This document shows positions 24,780 through 36,390 of a stretch of 64,000 bases of DNA, one piece after another. The DNA lies in contig OV050030.1 in assembly GCA_920105625.2 (NCBI GenBank), positions 68,849,807-68,913,806 of the forward strand, in the 5' to 3' direction. The notes below the pieces were generated by a model that was not told the origin of the DNA, did no database searches, and saw nothing but the letters and a program-made list of their open reading frames with translations. A program made the position numbers and the translations under genes. Numbering within the stretch: position 1 is the first letter of the stretch; every line of letters starts with the position of its first letter. Origin of the DNA: Clusia tigrina. Its lineage: Eukaryota; Arthropoda; Insecta; Diptera; Clusiidae.

Positions 24780-25560
24780 TCTATAATTTCAAATTCATGT
24801 ATTAATATTATTTTCAAGCAATTTTCAATTTTAGTTGTAGGATTTGCATATGTTACATTATCCATCTTTGTATAATTATCAAATACAATTTAAAAAATTC
24901 CATCTGCAATATGACCATCTATTAGATGTTTACCTGATGTTAATATAGCGCCATCTCTTAGTATTTGAACTTTTTTATATTCTATTCAATAAAGAAACAT
25001 TTTCCATTTCTCAACTTTTATATATAAATCAAACAAATATTATTAGTATTTGACTATTGTCCTTACAATAAGTGTTTCTTATCTCAAGTTTCCAATTATT
25101 AACATTTACGTATTCATTATTATAATTTGCAATTTGTTTTTCAATATAATTTTGCACCATTCTCAGCTGTTGCTCTTGTTTAATATAGTTTACAAATAGC
25201 ATCAATAATTGAATATTTAATGTATATTACTTTCTACAACATCTTTATTTTGAACAATTTTAAGTTTTGAAGCATCAATTAGATAATTTATTTTCTATTC
25301 AAAATTGCTGGATTCAATATATTCGCTTTTGCTAAGGTTATAGATTGTATTAAATTGTGTAATTAATTATTAGTATAGTATTTCATTGTTTAATTATTTT
25401 GACCATTCTGGAACAATCTTTAAAATTATTAACTATTTAAGTTAATTCTGTTACTCCCTTAAATGGTTGTGAATTAATCACAAATTGTTTATTATTGTTC
25501 TGATTTAATTTATTTTCAACTAAATTTTTGCGAATTTTTATGCAGCTAGCAAACGAAAGC
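24780..25560 (-). pseudogene. Errantivirus-like env, membrane-anchored part, decayed
   Basis: Minus-strand translations in changing frames give errantivirus-Env-like pieces: LAKANILNPAILN and LIDASKLKIV near 25,320-25,270, and KVQILRDGAILTSGKHLIDG near 24,980-24,920. Many stops and indels. AT-rich base use matches the env and pol pieces at 29,056-30,420 on the same strand, so all probably belong to one Ty3/Gypsy element. That element was split by later insertions and bordered on this side by the Helitron. Confidence 0.55.
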
Positions 25561-26632
25561 TAATGCCCTATTGAATAATATAACAAGGTATATTTATGGC
25601 TTGAGTAGAACAGATCATGTATCCACTTTATCAAGTCAAGATTTTGGGGTCACATTTGATCAAGTCTTGGAGTTTAAGACTATCATATATCTTCACAAGA
25701 TTATTTTTACCCGGGAACCTCCATATTTGTTTAGATATCTCAGGTTCACACTTTCCTGTCGTTGAAACAAACTTGTCCCGTGCAAACACTCATCTCTTAT
25801 ATCTGATCGTCAGTTTTTCGTGTATGCTGTAATGCGGCCCATAGACGATACATCATTATCATACTCATTCGTGTACGTGTTGAATGAAGCTCCGCCACAG
25901 ACGAGTGATCAAAATCGAAGATCATCATATTTTCATAGTCGTCGTTGAGTGTGGTCGTTATGTGGCTGTCGGATGACGAAGTTTTGTATGCGCTAGCGCT
26001 TGTACTGTGCAAGGAAAAATTGTAAAAAAAATTAAAAAAGCGATTTTGGATGAAACAAAGGCACAAAAAATAGTACAATACCATTCAAGGGATTTAAACA
26101 CATTTTTGTTATTTTTATCCGCACACATCCTCACATATTGGCAGTCAAACTCAGATGAGCAAAATTTGCATGTAAATTGGCCACAAACGACGATCATCCA
26201 TATATCCTATTCAAAATCAGAATAAAATTCCCCTCAAAATCAAAGTGAATTAGATTTTCGACGATCAGTCAGTGATCACAGCGAGATCATGTCTGTGTGA
26301 CACATACATGCATATTTTCTCTCTTTTCCACACATACTATTATATATGAGTAGGATCATGGTCTGTGGGCCGCATAAGACTCAAAAACTCACTTCCTGTA
26401 CTGCTGCGAAGTATTGGCGACACTCTACAGTTCACGAACTAACTTGGGGGCTACTTTCGGGCGCTGTGAATTTCTGGACAATCTGTATTGCCTTGTTCAT
26501 AAATTGTGATCTGTATTCATCTTATTGTTTACTGTTTTGTTTCGTATTATTGTTTATTGTTTATTTTTTTTGTATTAATCAATTTCATTTATAATTTACA
26601 TTTCATTTTACTTATAAGTTAAGTTATTTATT
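25561..26632. other. Unassigned stretch between env remnant and repeat A
   Basis: I see no recognisable protein or terminal repeat. Open frames on both strands here are short and without motifs. The stretch interrupts the errantivirus-like remnant, so it is likely part of an inserted element or of an old junction. Confidence 0.4.
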
Positions 26633-27607
26633 AAACGAGGACAGAAGTCTGAAGTCGGGTTAGTGCGAGTTCAACAATGGAAATGTTTTCTTCATCAATC
26701 TTCATTAGGAGCATATTCACGGTAATTTTTGGTAGGGTAACTTGAAATGATTATATCGACCCCATTTCTTGTGTATGGCTTTCTAGTGTCAATATAACCA
26801 CTAATATAAAATTTCATCAAAAAATATAGGTCGAAAGTTATAATAATATGTCAATAGTGGGCGTGGCTGTAAAAATAACACGCCCATTTTTTGTGTGGTG
26901 TTTAATGTTAGTACCCCCAACATTCGTGTGACATTTCGTTGAAAATCTTTAATGGGAACAGAGTAATGATTTTTGGCTAATTGTGGGCGTGGCAGTTGTA
27001 TTATGATTTCCATATTCGGCGCACACACTATTATGGACCCCATGTATGTTTCTGCCAATTTTTATTCCGCTGGCATCAATATGAGCATAGGTAGACTAAT
27101 TTTAATTTTAGACCCGAAAGTTCCCTATATCAAAAGTGGGCGTGTCTTTACTCTGATCAGCCCCATTTGTTGCAGATAGCTTTATAATGCCCACATGTTC
27201 CTTCCCGTGAAATTTCGTCCGTAAATCTCTACCAGATCTGAAGCTATTAATATTTGCTAATAATGGGCGTGGAAGTTAATATATACCGCCCACTTTTTGC
27301 ACAGTGTTTAGTAGGACCCACATCTCCATAACTGCCAAATAATGTCACGATTCCGTTAATTGGACCGAAGTTATAGTCATTTTCAAAAAGGTGGAAAAAG
27401 TTCCTTATATGTGATGTAGGCGTTGTCTTTGTCCAAATCGGCCCTTATAGCAATCTGGTTCTGTTTCTTTGTGCAGGCTACACTTTTGCAATATTTCATT
27501 AAGATAGCTCTAACGGTGTAGAAAAAAAGTGGCCACAGACGGGACAGACGGACAGACGGACAAAATAAAAATTGCTTAGAAAGTGATTCTGATCATATCT
27601 GTATATA

Positions 27608-28870
27608 CGAGGGCGGATTGCTATTGAAGCTACCTAGCGCTAGATGGCAGCACAAACACAAAAACTTTTTTTTTTTAGAAATTGCGATCTGTCAAACGTC
27701 AGCTGTTAAAATTTCACCCAAATGCATCGATTAGTTTATTTGTTGTAGTCGTTTGAAGTAAGCAACTAGTGATTCTTGAAAAATGGAAAAAAGCGAATTT
27801 CGTGCAGTGATTAAACACTATTATTTGAAATTGAAAACGGCGAAAGAGACAAAAGAAAAGCTCGATAAACATTACGGTGAGTCTGCTCCGTCAGAATACA
27901 TGGTCAAATATTGGATTGCTGAAATTAAACGCGGCCGAACAAGCACTGCAACAATACCATCAACAGGAAGGCCAAAAGAGGTGGTTACTGAATAAAATAT
28001 CAAGAAAATCCTCGATATCGTTATGAATGATCGCCGAGTCAAGTTGCGTGAGATTGTTGAAATGGTAAACATATCATATGAACATATAATTTTGCATGAA
28101 CATTTGCATATGAAAAAGCTATCGGCAAGATGGGTGCCGCGTTTGTTCAGTGTCGAACAAAAACGAGTTCGACAGACCACTTCACAGCGGTGTTTGGACA
28201 TGATAAAGCGTAATCCTATTGATTTTTGGGGTCGATTAATAACTCTTGATGAAACGTGGGTCCACCACTACACACCTGAAACCAAAAATCAGTCGAAACT
28301 GGTGGAAGTGCTCCGAAGAAGGCGAAGGCAGTGAAATCGGCTGGCAAGGATATGGCCACTGTATTCTGGGATGCACACGGAATATTCGATTATCTTGAAA
28401 AAGGATCCACAATCACAGGAAAGTATTATCGTGCATTATTGGATCAATTGATTGATGCAATCAAGGAAAAACGACCACATTTAAAGAAGAAAAAAAATGC
28501 TCTTTCTTCAAAACAACACACCGGTTCACACAGCATTAGATACGATGCTAAAATTACGTGAAATACACTTCGAATTGGTTAATCATCCACCTTATACTCC
28601 AGATTTAGCTCCTAGTGACTTTTTCCTGTTTCCAAACTTGAAAAAATGGCTCGCAGGATAAATACTCATCTCAAACGAAGAAGTGATTACCGAAACTAAC
28701 GCGTATTTTGAGGGGTTCCCGAAATCGTATTATTCAGATGGTATAAAAAAGTTGGAATATCGTCTTACTAAGTGTGTTGAAGTAAAAGGAGACTATGTTG
28801 AGAAATAAATGGTTTTTGAAAAAAAAATGTTTTTTCCTACTTAGGTAGCTTCAATATCAATCCGCCCTCG
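27608..28870 (+). mobile_element. Mariner transposon, complete ends
   Basis: A 1263-bp mariner inserted at a TA (27,606-27,607 and 28,871-28,872) inside repeat copy A. The terminal inverted repeats, about 29 bp starting CGAGGGCGGATTG, agree at all but one position. The length is canonical for the family. The transposase gene inside is broken. Confidence 0.95.
27783..28808 (+). pseudogene. Mariner transposase, inactive
   Basis: D,D34D transposase of about 340 codons, starting MEKSEFRAVIKHYYL at 27,783. The N-terminal helix-turn-helix region (YGESAPSEYMVKYW, GRPKEV) is readable. A premature TAA is at about 27,993. Frame changes follow near 28,290-28,330 and 28,490. The catalytic triad appears as LDETWVHHY (first Asp present, at about 28,248), LFLQNNTPVHT (second position Asn instead of Asp, at about 28,513) and DLAPSDFF (third Asp present, 34 residues later). 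A W-to-stop type change (LAG then stop) lies near 28,660. It cannot catalyse transposition. Confidence 0.9.
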
Positions 28871-28973
28871 TATATGTTCATACCTACCACGCTTCTTTCT
28901 TGAAATTGCAACCCCTCTCAAAAGCACAAAGTTAGTATACCCTATTTACCTTTTTTAAAGGTAAAGGGTATAC

Positions 28974-29052
28974 AAATTATATTATATTCTTCATGTCTTT
29001 AGGACAGCTTAATGTCCTAACTTCAATTGTAGAGATAAATAAATAAATAAAT
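28974..29052 (+). repeat. LINE-like 3' end with (AATA)n tail
   Basis: A short stretch with a GTCTTTAGGACAG... segment, GTCCTAAC, then TAGAGATAAATAAATAAATA running straight into errantivirus env sequence. Such a tetranucleotide A-rich tail at an insertion border is what truncated I/Jockey-group LINEs leave. No coding sequence, so the family is a guess. Confidence 0.4.
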
Positions 29053-29055
29053 AAC

Positions 29056-29509
29056 AAAAGATCATCAAATGTTCCCGATATCCATTTCCAAATTGTACCT
29101 AATTCATTATTCCTCTTTTATTTCTAACTTTTACTTTGTCAGTTATTTCTAACTGTTTCAATAAAGTTTCAATTTTATTCAATTCTAAATTGATTTCATA
29201 AATATTATCACCTTCAGGGTAAAATTCCTCGTATGGAATGTAATATGGATTTGGTTTATTGTCAATATCAAAACTAATATATTTGCGGTGATTCATGAAT
29301 TTTCTTATTTCCATTAATATCTCCTTATAATGAGTTAAATTTGTAATATGAAATATATTACCAAACTCATTATAAATGGCAACTTCACCATCTTCAATAA
29401 GTACGTAGTCCTCTCCTGTGTAGTCAATGATTTCAATTGCCTGTATATTAGAAAATGTTATGATTAGAAACAGCACTAGGTACATTTTCTCAAAAATAAA
29501 ATTGAACAT
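29056..29509 (-). pseudogene. Errantivirus-like env, surface part
   Basis: Start of a retroelement Env gene. MYLVLFLIITFSNIQA (from about 29,485) looks like a signal peptide. It is followed by about 110 residues resembling Gypsy-type Env (IFHITNLTHYKEIL, containing an NLT glycosylation site). The furin-type cleavage site RNKRG is at about 29,110. Just after it the frame breaks at a stop (29,099-29,101), and readable sequence continues one base over for about 15 codons to 29,056, where a foreign LINE-like tail cuts it. The fusion subunit is therefore separated, and its probable remains are at 24,780-25,560. Non-functional. Confidence 0.75.
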
Positions 29510-29689
29510 TTTTTTCTTATATTATATTTTTCTATTTTTCTTTTTTATTTTAACCCTGGTTTTTAGATCTACCTTTACTTCTTGTTTCCTATATTTTGGT
29601 TTTAACTTATTCCATTCACCTATGACCTTTTCAATATTATTCTTTTTGCATTATATCTTTTCAACATATAATTTTTGGCTTTTGCCCAT

Positions 29690-30420
29690 ACTTCGTATGG
29701 GGTTTGCAAATAAAAGCATAATCTTTAAAAAAATTTCTTTAATAACCTGTAATTCCCAAAAAACTTCTTAATTGTCTTAATGGTCTCGGAATAGGATAAT
29801 TATTAATTATTTTAATTTTTTTAGGATCTTTTTTAATTAGTTTGTGTCCAACAAAATATCCAAAAACTCGCCTATTTTTTTATAAAAATTCGATTTAAGT
29901 GATATTTTAATATAGTATTTTTTAATGTTTCAACAACCATATTAAGATGTTTACTATGTTCATCAATAGTTTTTGAAAAAACAATTATATCGTCTATATG
30001 GACATGACGAAAATGTTCCTTTATTTTCTCTCAAAATATTATCCATGGCTCTTTGAAATATTTATGGGAATGATTTAATTCAAATGGCATTCTTAAAAAT
30101 TCAAATTTTCCATTATGAATAGAAAGTTCTGTTTTTTCTATATGATTTTCTTGCATTAAAATCTGATAAAATCCAGATTCCAAATCTATTGTAGAAAAAT
30201 AAACTAATTTTACCAAATTTGAAAAATTATATTTGTATCCTGGTTTGGATATTTATCGGAAATTCGAACTTCATTTATTTTTTTATAGTCAATCACTAGT
30301 CTCTGTTTTGAAGTACCATCTCCATTCATTCTCTTTTTAGAAACTGACCAAATTATTGAATTATGAGGACTTTTACTAGGTCTTATACTTTTTTCTTTTA
30401 ACATTCTGATATTTCCTTAT
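29690..30420 (-). pseudogene. Errantivirus-like pol, RT remnant
   Basis: Minus-strand RT fragments. SKQRLVIDYKKINEVRISDK is at about 30,310-30,250, FSTIDLESGFYQILM with the first catalytic Asp at about 30,200-30,150, and GKFEFLRMPF at about 30,100. RT thumb pieces in shifting frames follow down to about 29,700. The order then jumps to env, so RNase H and integrase were deleted. Stops and indels are frequent. Base composition is very AT-rich, unlike the young Gypsy element at 490-7,035. Confidence 0.75.
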
Positions 30421-31540
30421 TAACAAAATGTTTTGCAGAAAGAGGATAAGGGTACTGTTTACTACCTACGAGTATATGAGCTTTAATATCTTATATTGAC
30501 AATTTGTTCTTTAAAATTGTCTATATCTACCTCCATATATTTTGGACTCTCATTTCTTATCTCTTTTTTATTAAAAACTTCATCTGATATTTCAAAACTG
30601 TCACATATTTCATTTTTCTGATTTTTCCACTTTTCCTCAACGAAATCATCATTATCGTATGGCGTTCAAGGATCATTTCTCAAAGAAATAATTTCTTCTT
30701 TTTTCAAGATTGTATATTTCTTTTAAACTTTTTATTTTGTTTTTCTACTATAAATGTTTCACATTGCCGGCATTATCATCGGCTTGCACTTTAAGGATAC
30801 TTTTACCTAAAGTATAATTTGTTTTTACATGTTTGTCACTTTTCAACAGATTTTGTACAAATTATTTCCGCACTGTAAATTTTATCTTTATTTCCAATAT
30901 ATATATTATAGTACACCATGTTTCAAATCAATTATAGACTTTGGTTTTTTTCAAAAAATTATACTCTATTAATAAATCTGATTCTGAATTATCAATTTCA
31001 TAAAATATTTGTTTAACTCCTACCAATGTTATAATCCGATAATGGGTAATAATAATGTTCGACCTCTTTTTTTATTGCTAACTGATTCCTTTCTTTTATA
31101 TTTTCCTGTCTTAATTTAACAACTAATTGTTCCAAAACATTTTGATAGCCTTGAAATACTGTCCTTTAAAAGTTATTATGATTTTGACTTCTGTCAAACT
31201 GTAAAGCAAATGCTGCTCTCAATTTACTTGATCGAAGTTCCTGGGCTTTTGCTAATGAATTTGGGAACGCCGGGTAGATGTGAAAATAATATATCACTTA
31301 ATGGATAATTTAATCCAGTGAAAAATACTCTTAAGGCAAACTGTCTGTTTTTATTATTTAATTATTTGGTAATAGGAGATTCTTAACCATGAGTCATAAT
31401 ACTTTTGTTTACTAAAAGTATCAATTTCTTAATGATTTTATTTCTCAAAATTGTAAGTGCAGCAAAATATTTTTTGCTTTCAAAAATATATAGACTCATT
31501 CTCTGCCAGAAAAATCTGGTAAGGATTTTATCATATCTAC
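30421..31540 (-). pseudogene. Errantivirus-like gag/leader region, decayed
   Basis: AT-rich minus-strand sequence upstream of the RT remnant. At 31,170-31,270 it reads SLAKAQELRSSKLRAAFAL, and nearby pieces resemble the C-terminal Gag of errantivirus-type Gypsy elements. Between 30,421 and about 31,080 only short open pieces remain, presumably the protease and Gag end. It is cut abruptly at 31,540/31,541 by the left arm of the inverted duplication. Confidence 0.5.
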
Positions 31541-32825
31541 AGCTGGGTGCTGTAACCTCTGACCACATACGTTTTTGGAAACTTTGATTCTTCAACGAGT
31601 GTCATCTCCAAAAAACATTTCCCTTTTATTAGGCCGATGTATTTTCTCATCCAATTAGCCGTATTCTCATCTGAGCATAGGAACAGTAACCATCCGTTTC
31701 TGTGTGCTAGGCCCGCAAACACTGGTTTGTCGTTATTGTCGCTGACCTCTATCATTACGTCAATAACGGTCTGTTGGATTAGAACCAACTGTCCTTTAGT
31801 GAATGGCGCCATTATTAAATCGGTCGGAACAATTCCCAACCGAATAAGGCTCCACCTGACTGAACGTTGGCTTACCTACATAAGATGAGGTTTTGGTGTT
31901 CTTGACAGATGGCGTTTCTGTTGGGGACTCTACTGAGCGAGCCCTTTTCGCCGTGGACTTTTAGCAATCTCTAGAGCCTTTTCTATAGAGTAACCACTTG
32001 TCATCGCTTGCTTGAAGTGTCTCTTCTCTGCCTAACGTCCATTTTTATGAAGTCACTTTTTATGTTCAGATTGCTTAGGTCTGAACCAATAACCGTGCAC
32101 CGAGATTTATCTGAGGTCACACTGTTGTTGTCACCATACAGTGTATCGGTGTCAGAAGAGTCCATTGACTCAAGACCTGATACAAGATTCTGTGGTGGTG
32201 GCATCGATATCCGAAAAGTTTAATTTTTTGCATCTGCAATCAACACCGTAGATGCTAATGCAGAGCGTAGTTGGTCAACAACACCGACCAATGTAGATGT
32301 TGTTGTGAAATGGCTAGGTGCATGTCCAACAACTATGCACACAACCGAAGTTGAGTTCTCCAGCCCAACAGCTGGCGCGGTCGCAATGACCGACGATGAT
32401 CGCCCAACAGCAGATTCATCATTTATTTGTTTTATTTTTTTTTCTGATAGATCCATATAAATCCCACGAGTAATAGGGTATATAGGTCACTCATGGCAGA
32501 GCCCGTGTACCATGGGAAGGCATTTAATTAAAACCGGAGGTCACCAGGTATCCGGAGTTGGCATATTCGAGACTAACCACCCCATTAGCCACGCATCCCT
32601 CGGCATTTGCTGTTCCACCTCGGATTAGGAATATGTCTATCTTATCTCGTTGTGCCTTAAAAGACTGATGTGTGCCATTCAATATAGCACCAGTCCCGCA
32701 ACGCACCCCGGTTTACAGCCGTCACCACGTGGATGTGATAGATCAGGCTTCCATCAGACACTAAACTACGGCATGTACCTAAGTAAATGCTAGTCCCCTT
32801 GAGTTACCTGGGACTCTGACAGCCA
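31541..32825 (-). pseudogene. 5' part of LINE with ORF1 (left-arm copy)
   Basis: Minus-strand copy of 49,845-51,129. It contains a 5' untranslated region (32,825 to about 32,460) and broken ORF1 pieces: MDLSEKKIKQINDES (from 32,456), MPPPQNLVSGLESMDSSDTD (from 32,204) and APFTKGQLVLIQQTVIDVM with FAGLAHRNGWLLFLCSDENT (31,810 to about 31,600). The last is the RNA-binding-type ORF1 domain also seen in the right arm. Frame breaks are shared with the right arm, so they predate the duplication. The copy ends at 31,541, mid-ORF1. Confidence 0.8.
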
Positions 32826-33460
32826 TATGTTCCGTTAAGTCTCTCTTTTTATTTTTATTACATTTCAATGGTGTCATAGTACATTACTTTTTTAAGTGGA
32901 CAGGCTAATTAAGCCTGATCAACACTAGCTTTTTAGGGTATTTCCTATAAAGTTTACAATTTCTAGTGACAGTTCTTTATTGGACATTAGATATCACCTT
33001 TTAGGCGTATTCCGTCTGAAAATCAAGATAATTTCTCAGGGAATTTATTGACAAGACAAGTTGCACACAGTAGTTTCAATTGTGTATGTTTGGTTATGCC
33101 ACCGTGATAACATTCAGAAGGAGAATTACTGAAATATTTTGGCAGTTTTCCTTGCTATTTCAGACACGCCACTTGTCCTCATCAGAGATCTTTCAGTGAA
33201 AGTCAATTTTTCCCCAGCATTTCTTTTGTCGCAGAAATCAACAGCGCACCAACAATGAACCCTGCCAGGAATCGAACCTGGGCCTTCAGGTATCCTAATC
33301 TGTCCATCCAGACAACAACGCTAACTGCAGGTGGTGAACTCACTGATCAAATTCTGTCCATGTACTCTCTCATTCCACCGCACTCTAATCTACTAAGTCT
33401 CATTACTACCCCTCTTTGTTCCGTGAAGTCTCTCTCTCTCTATTTTTATTACATATCCGT
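32826..33460 (-). repeat. tRNA-like satellite, left arm
   Basis: Just over one unit of the approximately 600-bp satellite, equivalent to 48,600-49,843 but lacking one complete unit (about 612 bp) present on the right, as expected from recombination between tandem units. The tRNA T-arm-like motif lies on the minus strand at 33,265-33,281 (CCAGG-TTCGATT-CCTGG). The junction with the I-like LINE (about 33,455-33,478) contains a short filler resembling the adjoining bases. Confidence 0.8.
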
Positions 33461-35872
33461 GAAGTCGTAGTTGAAGTTGTAGTTGTCTGTTTTTAAGAGC
33501 TGGCAGCCCGGTTTCTGTAAGGATGTTAGTTAGAGGGGTTGTGCGGAAGGTTCCAAGCGCCAATCTGGCGGCGGAGTGGTATATTGATGACAGTTTGTTT
33601 ACGTTATTTTTATACCATTTACCTTTAAAAAAGGTAAATAGGGTATACAATTTCAAGAAGGAGGCATGGTAGGTATGGACATATATATACAGATATGATC
33701 AGAATCACTTTCTAAGCAATTTTTATTTTGTCCGTCCATCTGTCCGTCTGTCCGTCTGTCCGTCTGTGGCCACTTTTTTTCTACACCGTTAGAGCATATA
33801 AGGAACTTTTTTCACCTTTTTTAAAATGAAAACTTCGGTCCAATTGACGGAATCGTGACGTTATTTGGCAGTTATGGAGATGGGTGTCCAAAAAGTGGTC
33901 GGTATATATTAACTGTCACACCCACCATTAACAAATATTAATAAATGAAGATTTGGTAGAGATTTACGCACGAAATTTTACGAGAAAGAAAATGTGGACA
34001 TTACAAAGCTATCTGCAACAAATGGGGCTGATCAGAGAAAAGTCACGCCCACTTTTAATATAGGGATCTTTCGGGTCTAAAATTATAATTAGCCTACCTA
34101 TGCTCGTATTGATGCCAGCGGAATAAAAATTTTCAGAAATATACATGGGGTCCAGAATATGGAGATCATATTAGAACTGCCAAGCCCACAATTAGCCAAA
34201 AATCATTACTTTACTAAAGATTTATCAACGAAATTTCACGGGAAGGTTGCTGGTACTAACATTAAACACCACACAAAAAATGGGCGTGTTACTTCAACGG
34301 CCACGCCCACTATTGACATATTATTATAACTTACGACCTATACAATATTTTTGAACGAAATTATTAATTAGTACGTATATGGACCCTGCAAAGCCATATA
34401 CAAGATAGGGGTCGATCAGATGAAGTATACGCCTCCCTCCCATATAATGAACTTTGGGGACCCCACTTAAAGACAATTAACCTATATATGCTTCTAGTGA
34501 TGATATATGAAAACAAATTGGTAGATGTATACAATGGGTCTGTACTAACATGCATTCTAAATATGGGCAGATTATTACTACTGCCACGCCCACAATTAAC
34601 CAAAAATTGTTACTTTCACAGGAATTGTAAATTTCACAGGAATGTTGCGTGTACTAACATTAAACAGCACACAAAAAATGGGCGTGTTGGTTTTGCAGCC
34701 ACGCCCACTATTGACATATTATTATAAGTTACGACCTATACAATATTTTTGGACGAAATTTTATATTAGTACGTATATGGACCCTACAAAGCCATACACA
34801 AGAAATGGGGTCGCTATAATCAATTCAAGGTACCGTACCGCAATTTAACGTAGATATGCTCCTAATGATGATTTATGAAGAAAACATCCCAATTGTTGAA
34901 CTCGCACTCACAAGAAAAGGTAAAGGGTATTTCGTAGTCGGTCTAACCCGACTTCAGACTTCTTTACTCGTTTGATGTATTACCGTCAATTTGAAGCCCG
35001 TAATCTATTTTAGATAGGATAGGTGATTTGGCGATATTTATAAGTGATTTAGTATTACTCTCCAATTTCATGTGGCTTAGACATTTTACAATGTTGATTC
35101 TATCATTTAATGCGTTGGTTAAGTATTTAATGTGTTCTCTCCGAAGATAGTTACTACTAAAGATTAAGCTTAATATTTTAAATTTTTTTACATCAGTTAG
35201 TTTGTGCATATCTAGATAGATATTTAGGCTATCGCAGTTACGTTTTTTACAAATGTGGAGATGTTTGGATTTTTCTTTTGATATTTTTGTGCCACTAATT
35301 TGACACCAAGCAAGAATTTTGTGGAAAAGTGTTTGCCACTGTGTTCTAAAATCGGTTGTGTTTTGAACTTTAGAAAATATATATAAATCATCTGCGTATA
35401 TTATGTGTTTAAAGAATTTATATTCATTTAGAATCCAGCTAAGAAAAAAGCTATCAAAAATAGAGTTACAGACAACGGCGAGCCTCGGGGTATGCCGTTG
35501 TCAAGTGGCCAGAGTTCCGACACGGTCTGATTCACCTTGACCCGTATTTTTCGGTTTGTTAAAAAATGTTTAATGTATTTTAGTATCCTGGGTCCAACTC
35601 GCCAAACTCCGACTCTGTCAAAGGCTTTTTCCATGTCCATTGTAATTATCGAAAGGTGGTTTTTTGTTGAGATGCAGCTACAAATATGTTCCTCTAGAGT
35701 GAGCAGTGCATCTAGTGTTCCTCTACCAGACTTAAAGGCAGTTTGGTTTATTGTTAGTAATTTTTTATTAATATATACCACATAAGTCTATGGGAAATCA
35801 TCTTTTCCATTACTTTTGAAATACACTGGATTAGTGATTTATCCTTCGGTACTATTTTTGGCTTTGTTAGGG
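33461..35872 (-). pseudogene. I-like LINE, left-arm fragment
   Basis: Minus-strand piece of an I-group LINE ORF2. RT is at 35,872-34,971 (MDMEKAFDRVG, GIPRGSPLSVTLFLIAF, then a frameshift and the YADD motif). The connection is interrupted by repeat B (33,611-34,970). A further piece, SSIYHSAARLALGTFRTTPL, lies at about 33,590-33,490. The 3' part with RNase H is deleted here but present in the right arm. The Gln-to-Arg change in the PQG motif and the frameshift after LIAF occur in both arms. Confidence 0.85.
33611..34970 (-). repeat. GGGCGTGGC-rich repeat, copy B
   Basis: Reverse complement of copy C at 45,703-47,173, inserted in the I-like LINE in both arms. It is 111 bp shorter because a segment next to the CTACACCGTTAGAG motif is missing (near 33,797). 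Like copy C it contains an internal duplication with a period of about 410 bp that copies A and D lack. Noncoding. Confidence 0.9.
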
Positions 35873-36390
35873 TGTGTAATGTAGACCGCCTCCACGCGGT
35901 GCACCCTGGGTTACGCTAAATGGTCTACACTCCCCCAGGTGCTGCTGTTTTCTTGCACGGGAGTTCAGTAGCACCAATTGGCACGGCCCCCATCCTTCGT
36001 CCCCGGACTTCTCTTTGGACCAATGTAACTGTTCTGATTGCCCTGGGCTGGTAGCTGTAATTTTGTGGACCTAGCTGTCTTTTGTCACGGTAGCACCAAG
36101 GTGAAACTTGAGTGTGAACGGCTCCAGTCTAAGGATGCAGCTGCCCCTGTCCGGTTAAAACCTTGGCAGGCCTCAAAGTACGTTCGACGTCTGTTACCGT
36201 TAGGTCGGTAGTGTGGGTTCGGTTGAGTGGAACTCCCGATTAGCACTGGTCTGGCTATGAGCACCTGACCCCATAAGTGCTTGTGCCAACCCTCGCATGG
36301 CCTCCCTGCTTGCACAGATAACCATGGGACCATATTTAGTGACCACACGTTCGGACTGAGATAGCGGCTTTGAGTGGGGACCCTTATTGC

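Larger units (their letters stand above)
26633..28973 (+). repeat. GGGCGTGGC-rich repeat, copy A (split by mariner)
   Basis: Copy A of a noncoding repeat family of about 1.08 kb. It starts AAACGAGGACAGAAGTCTG, contains GTGGGCGTGGCAGT motifs at roughly 125-bp spacing and a GACGGACAGACGGAC run, and ends in a palindrome built on ACCTTTTTTAAAGGT. Removing the mariner leaves about 1,076 bp, near copy D (about 1,091 bp). The 5' hairpin seen in other copies (GTCGGGTTAGACCGAC) is shortened here. No protein is encoded. The architecture resembles abundant noncoding repeats of Drosophila, but I cannot name the family. Confidence 0.8.
31541..35872 (-). repeat. Inverted duplication, left arm (4332 bp)
   Basis: Reverse complement of 44,801-51,129, with few substitutions by eye. 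Corresponding positions add up to 80,673 at the inner end, 80,784 after a 111-bp gap, 82,058 after a further 1,274-bp gap, and 82,670 at the outer end. All gaps are losses on this side, and 111+1274+612 equals the full 1,997-bp length difference. From inner to outer end it holds I-like LINE, GGGCGTGGC repeat B, more I-like LINE, satellite, and the 5' part of a second LINE, in the same nested order as the right arm. Confidence 0.93.

Noticed and set aside
25797..26225. Short open frames on both strands in the unassigned stretch
   Set aside because: No motifs, no start context and overlapping frames on opposite strands. Likely chance.
33255..33470. Frame starting MNPARNRTW (also at 48,588-48,803 minus)
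   Set aside because: It is the antisense of the tRNA-like B-box region of the satellite, not a gene.
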